Shown here: positions 8,874 through 18,400 of the stretch, piece by piece
How the letters are laid out: each line of letters starts with the position of its first letter
Numbering within the stretch: position 1 is the first letter of the stretch
NCBI GenBank assembly: GCA_938009275.1
Contig: CALLHY010000053.1
Location: 1 to 28,529, forward strand
DNA from: an uncultured bacterium
Lineage (GTDB): Bacteria; Cloacimonadota; Cloacimonadia; Cloacimonadales; Cloacimonadaceae
Length of the DNA stretch: 28,529 nt
Direction: 5' to 3'
Notes under the pieces: generated by a model
Told to the model about the DNA's origin: nothing
What the model saw: only the letters and a program-made list of their open reading frames with translations
Databases searched by the model: none
Program-made: the position numbers and the translations under genes

Positions 8874-9863
8874 CTATAGAGAATTATCATATTGTTCTCT
8901 AACCAATTGAACTTCACACATTATCGAATTTATCAAACTTACCGGCTCCAGCACCTTAACATTTGCCCCATAACTCAGCACAAACTTCTTCATTTCGCTG
9001 ATTGAATTTGCAGGCAATTCTAGGATGATAGAATTATCTTGTTGTCTGGCAATAGTTTGTTTCGGATGCCAGATTCGCTCTGCGATATAATCAGAAGTCG
9101 GACTAAAGAACTGAAGTTTAACCTCAAACACATCCCCAGTATAAATGCCAAATCCGCTATTGAAATAAACTTCGGAATCGAAATCTACTTCACTCTGAGG
9201 GGATGCAGATATATCCAAATCAGTTATTCTGTTAATGGCGAAGACGATTACTTGGTCTATCTTTTTATAATAGCCAGCCAAGTAGAAATTGTGATTGAAG
9301 TACTTGATACTGAGTGGTGACACTTCTTTATGGCTGTGTTTTTGGTTCTGAACACTGTAATAGTCAAAAGAGACTTTTTTATAGTTCAAGATGGCTTTGA
9401 TCAGCAGATTCAGGTTTTCAGTATTTCCATCCTTGTCTTCAATTACTCCGGTTGAATCGCTGATAATGGCTTTCTGGACATCTTTATAGAATTTCAGGAT
9501 AGATTTATCAAGGTTGGTATCTATCTTACGAATAAGGTTACGAACTCCCTCGCCAGTGATAAGATTAGATTCAGCATACAGTTTGGAAGCTAGGCTCAGG
9601 TTCATGATGTCGTCATAGGTTAATGTATAATCTGGGATGCGGTAGTTTTGCACAAAATAGTAGAAAACCTGGTTTTCTCGATCAGCATCCTGATCTTCGT
9701 AGATAGGAAATCCACTAGAGGAGAGGTTGGTGATATCTCGCACAATCGTCTTCTTTGAGACTTTGAAGTATTCAGCCAGTTCGCCTTTCGATATGCCCGT
9801 CAGACGATTCTGGTTGATCAAGTGCAGCATCTGCCATTGTCTATAAAGAGCTTGATTTCGCAT
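8874..9863 (-). CDS. WYL-domain transcriptional regulator with N-terminal HTH
   Basis: A protein of about 329 aa. Residues ~1-60 form a winged helix-turn-helix of the DeoR/YafY kind (KGELAEYFKVSKKTIVRDI). The central and C-terminal parts match the WYL family, including the core VSPLSIKYFNHNFYLAGYY, which corresponds to the usual P..L...G.WYL region with a conservative change, and a C-terminal domain with FVLSYGANVKVLEP. WYL regulators sense nucleic acid or nucleotide ligands and often sit at the head of defence operons as repressors. The gene precedes the dynamin/HerA genes on the same strand with a 59-nt gap, so it is either the first operon gene or an autoregulated controller. GGGGAG lies four bases before the ATG at 9863. 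ATG 9866 and TTG 9875 are alternative starts. Confidence 0.9.
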   Translation of the reverse strand: MRNQALYRQWQMLHLINQNRLTGISKGELAEYFKVSKKTIVRDITNLSSSGFPIYEDQDADRENQVFYYFVQNYRIPDYTLTYDDIMNLSLASKLYAESNLITGEGVRNLIRKIDTNLDKSILKFYKDVQKAIISDSTGVIEDKDGNTENLNLLIKAILNYKKVSFDYYSVQNQKHSHKEVSPLSIKYFNHNFYLAGYYKKIDQVIVFAINRITDLDISASPQSEVDFDSEVYFNSGFGIYTGDVFEVKLQFFSPTSDYIAERIWHPKQTIARQQDNSIILELPANSISEMKKFVLSYGANVKVLEPVSLINSIMCEVQLVREQYDNSL

Positions 9864-9999
9864 CATACTCCCCAATTATCAATTTCTTTTTCAAGATAAC
9901 TCATACATATCATGCCCTATGGACAAATCAGGGGTATATAGAATAAATACTTGCATGCTCGGTATCCCACACAAATCAAACCTGCTCAATCTCACTGTT

Positions 10000-10488
10000 T
10001 TACTCCTTTGAAATTGTTAAACGTAGATGATGAGGTGTCAATAGTGGTTTACTTATCCTCACCTGTTTCAGCTCATTACGTAAAGCAATGGGCTGTTTTA
10101 TCAAGAAGCTTTCCTTTTGCTGAGACAGATCAACGTACAAACGATTTTGCTGAAACTTTATAAACGAAACAAAGCTCTTTCCCAGTAGGTTCAGAACCGA
10201 AGTTACAACCGAGAGAGATTTACTCTTCACTTTGAGGGTCAAGAGACATTGGTTTTCTTCTATAACCAAGTCTTCTATCTCCACCTCAATCGTGAAGTGC
10301 TTGGCGAACTTCAGAACTCCCACAGCTAATTGAATCTCTAGCGTGCCCTTTCCAATTGTACAACTAATGTCTTGCAATAAAGCGAGCTTCACATATGTCT
10401 TGAGAACCCCTGTTAGCAGTTTATCCGAGATCGTGATATTGGCTTCCACTGCATGTGGATATTGCAATAGGTCTAGCATTTGTTTCAT
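10000..10488 (-). CDS. Hypothetical protein, 162 aa
   Basis: I do not recognise a family. The protein is soluble, with no signal or membrane segment. Its middle is strongly beta-patterned, alternating hydrophobic and charged residues (FTIEVEIEDLVIEENQCLLTLKVKSKSL), followed by a hydrophobic helix and a basic C-terminus. The ATG is preceded by AAAGGA at suitable spacing, and the frame stays open for its full length, which supports a real gene. It lies between the WYL regulator (137-nt gap on its downstream side) and the ygjP remnant, all on the minus strand. It may be transcribed with the WYL gene. Its role is unknown. Confidence 0.6.
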   Translation of the reverse strand: MKQMLDLLQYPHAVEANITISDKLLTGVLKTYVKLALLQDISCTIGKGTLEIQLAVGVLKFAKHFTIEVEIEDLVIEENQCLLTLKVKSKSLSVVTSVLNLLGKSFVSFIKFQQNRLYVDLSQQKESFLIKQPIALRNELKQVRISKPLLTPHHLRLTISKE

Positions 10489-10563
10489 GTATAATCCTTT
10501 CTTACTATGCTTATAAAAACCTAAGTGAAATAAGCTCAGGAGATATTACAAAAGATAGGTCAA

Positions 10564-10713
10564 TCATATTATCCCCAAAATCTCCATGATTCTACACATC
10601 CAATCACACCCATATTCTTTCAGCCACTGCACCTGTTTCTGATAATCCGGGACTATCTTATCCACTTCATTCCAGAGGTCTTTGCTTTGCTGTTTGTGCC
10701 TGAAATGCGAGCA
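10564..10713 (-). pseudogene. Decayed 3' fragment of a second ygjP-like metallopeptidase gene
   Basis: The minus strand reads HFRHKQQSKDLWNEVDK, followed by the same IVPDYQKQVQWLKEYG seen at the C-terminus of the intact gene at 14752-15429. A 55-nt core (10622-10676) differs from 14783-14837 at only two positions. The fragment lacks the HELAH zinc site apart from its last His, has an in-frame stop upstream at 10744, and carries a 1-nt deletion near its end so that the reading runs to a new stop at 10564. It is therefore not functional. It marks a recombination or replacement event on one side of the Hachiman genes. Confidence 0.85.
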
Positions 10714-10773
10714 CATTATACAACTCCAACCGATGATCGGGTGCTAGAAGTATCTAGTGGGATCACATCCATG

Positions 10774-13700
10774 TTAGTGAATTGCTGCATGTCTTAGTAA
10801 CCCCTGCGCAATTTGCTTAAAAAACATAGGGTACTGAGATACACATTCAATTAGCAAATGACCCTTCATCCTCAATTGTTTAATAACACTTTCTCTATCA
10901 TCTTCCTCGATCCTCAGATAGTTTGCAATATCTGATGCTACTATACGATCAGCAAATCCTAACTCATACAAAGCAATTGCAGCACCGTTCGATAGCCCAT
11001 ACTTAAGAAATTTCTGAAGAACGGACAACCTACTTTGGATTGAGGGTATACCTTCATGAGATAATAGGTTTAGCAACTCAATAACGTCTCCTATAATCAT
11101 CGACCATCTATAAGAAAAAACATTATCACAGATATCTACAATATCGAATATGTTCGGCTTTCTTGCCGAAGTTCCATACTTTATTCTTAGTCTGTTTTTC
11201 TCTGCCTGACTGAGTATTATTGAATAAGCTGATCCTTCAATCCATAAGCGAACAAGATGCAGAATCAAGCCATTTTCACATATGTACTTGTTGCAGGATG
11301 TTGATGATTGAGACACTAACATAGGAAATAGTAAATCTAGCAATTCACCTATGCCACCAGCACTAGAGATATCCTCAATATTGCTTCGCAGCCATTGTTC
11401 TATCTCAGCAGCGTGATAAACACCATTCATAGTTTTACTATATACTATCCTATGGTCTTTATCAATGATAGCTTTGAGAGTGTTTTGATATATTAGTGAA
11501 AATAAGTGCAGAATTCTTGATTTATCCAATTCAGAAGATTGATGATAAGCAAGTGTATGGGATGCCAGAGTCGTAACATCGTTAGCTGAGATACTGGGGT
11601 CATCAGTCTCATGAGACAGAAGGAAGCTTTCTACAGAGCTTACTATGAATATCTTCCAATTTAACTGATCTATTACATCCTCTAGTTCAAAACCTTTGTC
11701 TCTGTTACTCTCTTCAATTTCTTCGGCAATTCTTATTATTATGTTGCGATCTTCATAAAACGCCTTCAAGAATTCTATACAGTCAATGTTATGCTCTTTA
11801 CTTCGATCTTTAGACTTAAGAGGATCAAAGAAGGAGATTAAGAGACTTACGCATCTCTCACTATTGCTCGGATCAAACAGTTTTTTTACGTCAAACCATT
11901 TCCTCCCCCTGATTTTTTTAGCCGCATACAACTTTGGATCTGCAAGCAATATGCTCCCCTCTGTGTGTTTGCCTGATCTTCCAACCCGACCAATTAAATT
12001 GTGAAAATCTCTAACTGATACATTATTCCTTTTATACTGATATAGACTAGATAGAATGAGATATCTAATAGGTAAATTTACACCTTGCGCCAAAGTAGAC
12101 GTGCAAACAACAAGACGAGCTAACCCGTTTCTCAAAGCAAGCTCTGTAGCTGCTCTGATTCCATGTGGAATGTTTCCATGGTGAAGGAAGACTCCAACTG
12201 CTGCGGCTTGAGAAATATAAGAGTCTTCTCCAATGTTTAGTGAAATGAGCCGATGCAACTTCCCAACTTCATTATGTGAAGCATCGCCTGATATACAAGC
12301 CTCAGCAAGGTGAGATGCCCCACGGTCTATTAGTTCGACAACACGTTTTATAATTTTGTTCGCAGAAGGTTTTGTCTCGCAGAAAATAGCAGCTGGACCT
12401 TCTCTTACTAGTCTCAACCCTAAGTAAAGAGATATATCGCTTGCTGGAGATTTCTGCGAAAAATCAGGAAACAATCTTTTTTTTTGTTCTTCTCCGATTT
12501 TATCCAGAGTAACAGATTTTATCACTCGAGGAACATAAAACTCTTCTTGCTCAATATTATTGTCTGACATGTAATGAACTGCAGTACCCTTTGGATTTAT
12601 GCTCATGAATCCTATGGATCTGATTGTAGGCAATAAGCTTTTACCATCGATGATAACACTGTTTTCTCCAATCCAACTACCGATTTCTTCTGCATTGCTA
12701 ATAACTGCAGAGATAAGAACTTTTTGGACAGTACTGGGTATATGAATCTGAATTGAGGATAACAATAATTCGTACGTCACTCCTCTTTCACCATTATCAA
12801 ACTGATGGCCCTCATCGAGGATTACTTGCCCTATTAGAGGCATTACCTCAGGTGAATGTCTTATAACAAAAAGAAACTTCTCAGGTGTGAGTACTACAAT
12901 AGTCTTGGTTTGACCCTGATGTATAGTATAGTCTTTCTGTTGTACATCGGATAACTCATCAATGATGACATTCTCGCCGTAAAATGCCTTGATAAGATCA
13001 TCGTGTATTTCGTGGCATAATGCCCGAAACGGTGCAATTACTACGGTGAGATTAGATCGATCGGCAAGAAATGCACTTCGAATAATTAGTTCAACAGCCT
13101 TTGTTTTTCCTGCGCTTGTTGGCATTTGGATTATGGCTGACTTTCCCAAGTATAAACCATTTTCTCCTAGAATAACTTGTGCTGGCCAAAGTTCCTTAAT
13201 CGCAGAATCTTTCTTTAGAGCTGGGGACCATGATTCTATAGGTAACCCAGAATACAGTGGGAGTCTATTCCAACTTGAAAGGCTGAGTTTTATACGAATA
13301 ACTGCAACTATCACTTCAGCTAATAGAAGTATCGAGTCACTGCCACATTCATAAGCCAAGGATCTAATCATTGACGCTATAGATATCACTTGTTGTCCGT
13401 TTATGCCTGATGCGAAATAGTATGACACGCAATCCATAAAATCAAGTAAGATCTTAGAATACTTGTTGTCTCTTAGCTTGATTTTCTTTTTGTAATCGCT
13501 TTTGATAGTCCATAGAAGAATATGTCCAAAGCCTTCATCTGCAATACCTTCAGAATAATCTAACTTGTTAGCAATTGATATTGAATTTCCTGGCATCTTA
13601 CATAGATAGAATGTAGCTGAGGCTAACAACCTTAAGAAGTCATTATTAGAATTATTCAATCCTGATTTTGTAAATGCATCAAAGTATTTCGCAGCAAAAA

Positions 13701-13914
13701 GAGATACATTCTCTGCTAGGTAATCCGTAGAATCTGGACCTTCCCGATTAACCATGGCAGCAATGTCACCTAGTATACCTATAGTAAGAACTAACAGCTC
13801 AGACAAATCCCTGTCTGGGTGTAACCAGTCTTCTTTAGGAGTGTTGAACTCAAGCATCTTTGCTTGAGATCGAGTCATACTTAGTACTCTAATTGACTCT
13901 CTATCAGGCTTCAT
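10774..13914 (-). CDS. hamB: HamB, Hachiman superfamily 2 helicase
   Basis: A 1046-aa SF2 helicase. After a helical N-terminal ~240 residues come the Q-like region, Walker A MPTSAGKT at 264-271, motif Ia (VVIAPFRAL, ~291), motif II as DEGH at 367-370, a motif III-like SAVIS near 402, motif V TSTLAQGVNLP at 605-615 and motif VI IGRVGRSGK at 641-649. The last ~390 residues are helical and unassigned. Size, motif order and the partner upstream match HamB of Hachiman, which tracks on and surveys DNA and releases the HamA nuclease when it meets damaged or phage DNA. Its ATG overlaps the 3' end of hamA by 11 nt, so the two are translationally coupled. The local DNA is visibly A+T-richer than the hsdR and hsdM genes upstream, in keeping with separate acquisition. 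Confidence 0.92.
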   Translation of the reverse strand: MKPDRESIRVLSMTRSQAKMLEFNTPKEDWLHPDRDLSELLVLTIGILGDIAAMVNREGPDSTDYLAENVSLFAAKYFDAFTKSGLNNSNNDFLRLLASATFYLCKMPGNSISIANKLDYSEGIADEGFGHILLWTIKSDYKKKIKLRDNKYSKILLDFMDCVSYYFASGINGQQVISIASMIRSLAYECGSDSILLLAEVIVAVIRIKLSLSSWNRLPLYSGLPIESWSPALKKDSAIKELWPAQVILGENGLYLGKSAIIQMPTSAGKTKAVELIIRSAFLADRSNLTVVIAPFRALCHEIHDDLIKAFYGENVIIDELSDVQQKDYTIHQGQTKTIVVLTPEKFLFVIRHSPEVMPLIGQVILDEGHQFDNGERGVTYELLLSSIQIHIPSTVQKVLISAVISNAEEIGSWIGENSVIIDGKSLLPTIRSIGFMSINPKGTAVHYMSDNNIEQEEFYVPRVIKSVTLDKIGEEQKKRLFPDFSQKSPASDISLYLGLRLVREGPAAIFCETKPSANKIIKRVVELIDRGASHLAEACISGDASHNEVGKLHRLISLNIGEDSYISQAAAVGVFLHHGNIPHGIRAATELALRNGLARLVVCTSTLAQGVNLPIRYLILSSLYQYKRNNVSVRDFHNLIGRVGRSGKHTEGSILLADPKLYAAKKIRGRKWFDVKKLFDPSNSERCVSLLISFFDPLKSKDRSKEHNIDCIEFLKAFYEDRNIIIRIAEEIEESNRDKGFELEDVIDQLNWKIFIVSSVESFLLSHETDDPSISANDVTTLASHTLAYHQSSELDKSRILHLFSLIYQNTLKAIIDKDHRIVYSKTMNGVYHAAEIEQWLRSNIEDISSAGGIGELLDLLFPMLVSQSSTSCNKYICENGLILHLVRLWIEGSAYSIILSQAEKNRLRIKYGTSARKPNIFDIVDICDNVFSYRWSMIIGDVIELLNLLSHEGIPSIQSRLSVLQKFLKYGLSNGAAIALYELGFADRIVASDIANYLRIEEDDRESVIKQLRMKGHLLIECVSQYPMFFKQIAQGLLRHAAIH

Positions 13915-14734
13915 CAGCGGCCCTACCGTATAAGTGATGTACTAATTCCATTAAGTTCTCACCTTTAATGACAATTATATGTAAATGTTCTGAGTTAGGA
14001 TGAGCAACGACACTAGCATTATGAACAAATTCGTCTGAATAGGTTGAGTTAGAAAACACAGCTACTGCATTGAATGTCTTTTTATATGGAGACTTGATCG
14101 GATTTTGAAATCTTTTTACTTTGTCTGCTTCAGAATCTAGATTATCCTCGATGAGATGTCTTTTGAGTGCATTGAGAGAAAGCCCAATCCTTTCATTGTC
14201 CTTAATTGAGTCATCTATAGCCCTCTGGATTGGATTATCGGAATTAGTGCTCCTGAGCTTGGCTTTTACCTCACAAATTGTCAACTCGTCCTTGATTGAG
14301 AATGATCCTTGACTATGGAATTTTATACCGATCACATCGCTGCCTTTTACAGATTCATTTCTTGTTGCCTTGTTCGCATATCTAGACCTGGGAACCCAAT
14401 AATTCTTTAAATACTCCAACCAATCTGCGACAATGATCTCCCCAAAATCTCCTGATCTAGTGATCGGCCCAAAATCTTCTTTATTATCAGGGAATATCAT
14501 GTTTATCAGATAGTCTTTTCTTGATAGTCCTGTCCCATCTCGAAGACAGTCAATCATAGAATCTAAACAATAATGGTTTCTGAAGTGTTTTGCCCACTCT
14601 GATAATATAGTGTCGTCATGTTGGTGATTTAAATCCCACAATTCAATCGGTACGCCATCTGAAGAGCTAATCTTTGTACTGCTTTTAGATAGCCATTGGA
14701 CATACTTTAAATCAGGAATGCTTAGATATACCAT
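13904..14734 (-). CDS. hamA: HamA, Hachiman DUF1837 nuclease subunit
   Basis: A 276-aa protein with the DUF1837 (HamA) layout. The central RSGDFGEIIVADWL helix supplies a Glu (E99), GSDVIGIKF supplies an Asp (D133), and ELTICEVKAKL gives E155-x-K157, together a PD-(D/E)XK-type active site. The C-terminal strand HLHIIVIKGENL precedes a final helix. In Hachiman, HamA is held inactive by HamB and then degrades cellular and phage DNA non-specifically, ending the infection by cell death or dormancy. The gene begins 17 nt after the stop of ygjP and has only a weak ribosome binding site, so its expression may lean on transcription and translation from the RM operon. Confidence 0.9.
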   Translation of the reverse strand: MVYLSIPDLKYVQWLSKSSTKISSSDGVPIELWDLNHQHDDTILSEWAKHFRNHYCLDSMIDCLRDGTGLSRKDYLINMIFPDNKEDFGPITRSGDFGEIIVADWLEYLKNYWVPRSRYANKATRNESVKGSDVIGIKFHSQGSFSIKDELTICEVKAKLRSTNSDNPIQRAIDDSIKDNERIGLSLNALKRHLIEDNLDSEADKVKRFQNPIKSPYKKTFNAVAVFSNSTYSDEFVHNASVVAHPNSEHLHIIVIKGENLMELVHHLYGRAADEA

Positions 14735-14751
14735 ACTTCAACTCAACATCT

Positions 14752-15429
14752 TTACACATCCAACCCCGCTCCATATTCCTTTAGCCACTGCACCTGCTTC
14801 TGATAATCCGGGACGATCTTATCCACTTCATTCCAGAAGTCCTTACTGTGCCTCTTATATTTGAAATGAGCCAGTTCATGCACAATCAGGTAGTTGATCA
14901 CGCTCACAGGCGCCATCATGATCTTCCAATTGAAATTGACCTTGGGTCTTTTAACTGAACATGATGCCCATCTATTCTTCAGATCGATGATAGAGACCAA
15001 TTCCACACTGATCCCCATCATCTGTGCAAAGCGTTGCACTCTGGGTTGGATAAACACCTTTCCACGATGGCGATAGAACTCTTTGAACATATCCCTCAAC
15101 TTATCCTCAGATCCTTCAGGAGCATAAAAATGCCTGCCTCTGAACTGAATGCCCTCAACCTCATCGCTATATTGCAGATAGTAATTCCTGCCCAGATAGA
15201 GGAAGGACTGCCCATTCACCAACTCCCGCTTGATCGCTTTCTCATTCAGGAGCGCACGCTTTGCCTGATATCTGTGTATCTTATACTCGTTCTTGCTTAG
15301 CAGGTTCTGCACCTCACTATCGCTTGTTTCGAGTGGTACTATCACAGTAATGGAACCATCCCTTTCGATGTAAATCGATGCCGTCTTTCGCTTACTATGT
15401 TTCACCATAATCTTATAATCGAGGCTCAT
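14752..15429 (-). CDS. YgjP/SprT-like zinc metallopeptidase associated with type I RM
   Basis: A 225-aa protein of the YgjP family (DUF45, M48-like gluzincin). It carries the zinc motif HELAH at 184-188 with a third ligand, probably H194, in KRHSKDFW, then the conserved end IVPDYQKQVQWLKEYG. The N-terminal half is the usual beta-rich region containing KRALLNEKAIKRELVNGQ and the YLGRNYYLQY stretch. Its ATG overlaps the hsdR stop as ATGA, so it is the last gene of the RM operon. YgjP proteins are common next to hsdR, where they may regulate or protect against the nuclease; the substrate is not known to me. A degenerate duplicate of its 3' end lies at 10564-10713. Confidence 0.9.
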   Translation of the reverse strand: MSLDYKIMVKHSKRKTASIYIERDGSITVIVPLETSDSEVQNLLSKNEYKIHRYQAKRALLNEKAIKRELVNGQSFLYLGRNYYLQYSDEVEGIQFRGRHFYAPEGSEDKLRDMFKEFYRHRGKVFIQPRVQRFAQMMGISVELVSIIDLKNRWASCSVKRPKVNFNWKIMMAPVSVINYLIVHELAHFKYKRHSKDFWNEVDKIVPDYQKQVQWLKEYGAGLDV

Positions 15430-18400
15430 GAACCCTTCACCTCTGCTTCCCGTTGGTGAGCCAGATTGATAAGCTCTACCGTCAGCTTGGCTGCCACTTC
15501 CTGCAAAGGCTCTATTCCACAGTATTCCAGTTCGTCCCTGATATCACCTTCCAAGCGTCTGCGTTCATTGGGCTTCTGCCAAAAGTTGGGTATCGAGAGT
15601 GATTCTTTGATCCTGCTATAAATGAATTCTGACAGCTTGGCAGTATCAATTGCTTCCTTGCTGTCCACTGCTATCCCTGCTTCCATCAGCATCAAGTCCA
15701 GAAATGGCATCACAGGACTATCCACGATGCCCGTTTCATCAGCTCTGCCTTTGCTAATATCTTCTCTCAGCTTGGTGAGTTCCTCGATGATCCTATCCCA
15801 GTGTTCCTTATAAGAATCCAGAATCTTTTGCAGCCGCTCATGGAATCCCGTATAGAGTGCAGGATCTTTCTCCATATTTACTTTGATGTGCCAGCGGATG
15901 GCATGTTCCATCTCAGACGCCTTGGCTTTACCGGTTTTGTTATGATCACGCATCTGCTTAGGAAACTCATCAGATAGCAGTTTAGCTGGCGCAATCTTGG
16001 GATTGATTCCTTCTGAAATGAGGTATTTATCGATCAATCGGCGCACCTTAGCCCCTGCCCATTTCAAGTCCATGGTGGGATCGTGATAGCGGTTCCGCAT
16101 GCGCATCATCAGATAACCCAATCTCTTTGCTGGAACATAGTAATCTCTCGCCATTGCCGCATTAAATAGCAGTTCCAGACTGTCAAAGAAGGCTTTCAGA
16201 TAAGTGTCGAACTGTGCCCGGAACTTCACATCAGCACCCAATTGTAGGCAATCCTCCACCAGTTCCCATTCCTCTTCATTATCTCCGATTCTCTGATGCA
16301 AAAAAGCCTCAATGCGGATTATGCCTTTATCTGCAAACAAATGAATCAGCCTTCTATAGCGGGATTCCAATACCGGAATCTCTTTGTCCAATCCCCGGAA
16401 GTAGGCGCTCAGATCATTCAGTTCTTGCACATCGGTATCAGTAAAGATAGCCAGAGCTTCCTTCAGATGCGATGCCACTCCAAAGTAATCCACCAGGATG
16501 CCATGCTCTTTTACGTATCCGCTTTTCATCACTTTGGTACGGTTCACTCTGGCAATGGCTTGCATCAGCCGATGCTCTCTCAGGTTCTTATCCAGGTACA
16601 TCACTTGCTCGATCGGAGCGTCAAAGCCCATCAAAAGCCTGTCGCAGACGCAGAGGATCGCCACACCGCTTTCCGGTTTACTATAGTCAAAGTCCTTCTT
16701 GAAGCTCTCCACCGCATCCATATCCTGAGCCTGTCTGCGAGCCATCGATACATAACCCGGCTCGTTATTGTCCATCATCGAAACCACTGTGCAGATCTTG
16801 ATGAATTTCATCTGTTTCAGCAGTTCATCATCCCGCTCAGTATCAGCTTTTGCTTCCTCACGCGATATTAGCCGTTTTAGCGCATTTTCTAGCTCATACT
16901 TATACCGACATGCCGCGACGATAGAACTCGCCACCACCTGCCCTTTTAAGCCGTTTGGGAGGATTTCCTGAGTATAGTGTTCGATGATATCTTCCGAGAT
17001 AGCCCGGATTCTCTCTTTGGATTCCAGATAAGCCATCTCTGTGCCATAGCGTTTTTGTATCTCCAGCCGCTCTTCTTCACTGCGTTCTTTGAACATATCT
17101 TCAAACTCACGCTTGAACATCTCAGCATCGGTAAGCTTGTCCTGGCTGGTTCTACCGATGTAGAGAATGTCCACCGTGGCTCTGTCTGCTACCGAGTCAT
17201 TCATCTTATACACATCGATGAAGCTGCCAAAGCGTTCATGGGTCTTCTGCTTATGCCTTTCTGTGAGTAGCGGAGTGCCGGTAAAGGCGATCTTGACCGC
17301 ATTAGGAAAAGCCAGGAAGAGATTATCGCCCATCTCGCCACCCTGATCCTGATGTGCTTCATCAATGAGCAATAATATCCTTTCACTGGTATTCAGCTCC
17401 GGGAATTCTTCATATTTCGGTACAATCCCCGCTGCCAAAAGCGATTCTGCTGAGACAGAGCCACTGATCAGGAACTTGTGCAGCATCACCATGTTCAAAT
17501 TGGAACTGGTATTCTTCAGCTTATCCAGATCCCTTTTGTGCTCAATCAGCGTGAGGCTTTCTCCTGTATAAGTCACGGTGTGCGAAAGCTGATCTTCCAA
17601 GTCCAGCCGATCATTGACCATGATCACTTTGTAATCCTTCAGATCATCCGTATCCCGCAGTTTCTTGATCAGGAACACCATAGTCAGGGACTTCCCTGAG
17701 CCTTGAGTATGCCAGATAACTCCACTACGTTCAAAGGGTGTCTTTCCGGTTCTGAGACGTTCGAGGATTCTCCCCACAGCCCGGTATTGCTGATACCTGC
17801 AGACGATCTTTACCTTTTCGCCTCTCTTGATCTCCATGTATAATGTGAAGTTCTTCAAGATGTCCAGCAGGATAGCTTTATTCAGCATCCCATGAATCAT
17901 CACTTCCTGACGCTGCTCATCCGGAGACACGGAGATAGTTCTGTACTCCTCCGGGAAGATGTCCTTCCAGTTCAGATAGTGGTCAAACTCTCCTGTGATG
18001 GTGCCAAACCTGGCTTCATCGCCATGAGTGACGATGTTGAAGAGATTGCAATGGAATAGCCGCTCTTCACCTTCCTTGATGCCATAATCATCCACTCGCA
18101 GATTCGCATAGCGGTTGATCTGGATAAATGCTTCACTCAAAGGCTGTGCTACATCCATGTCCTTACATTCCACTACCACGATCGGCAAGCCATTGATGAA
18201 TAGCACAATGTCCGGAATGATCGCAGCTCTGCTGGCTCCGGGAGTCTCGATCTTGAATTGGTTGATGGCGATATAGCTATTGCGCTCAGGATGGGTAAAA
18301 TCGATCAATCGAACAGTGGGGTTTTGCTCTCCGGTCAACGTATTCTGATCCACCGTCGTATTACGAGTTAGCAGTTCATACACTGCCTGATTTGCCTTAA

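Noticed and set aside
16296..16871. 191-codon plus-strand frame antisense to hsdR
   Set aside because: It lies within the intact hsdR gene, has no recognisable domain, and is explained as a shadow frame.
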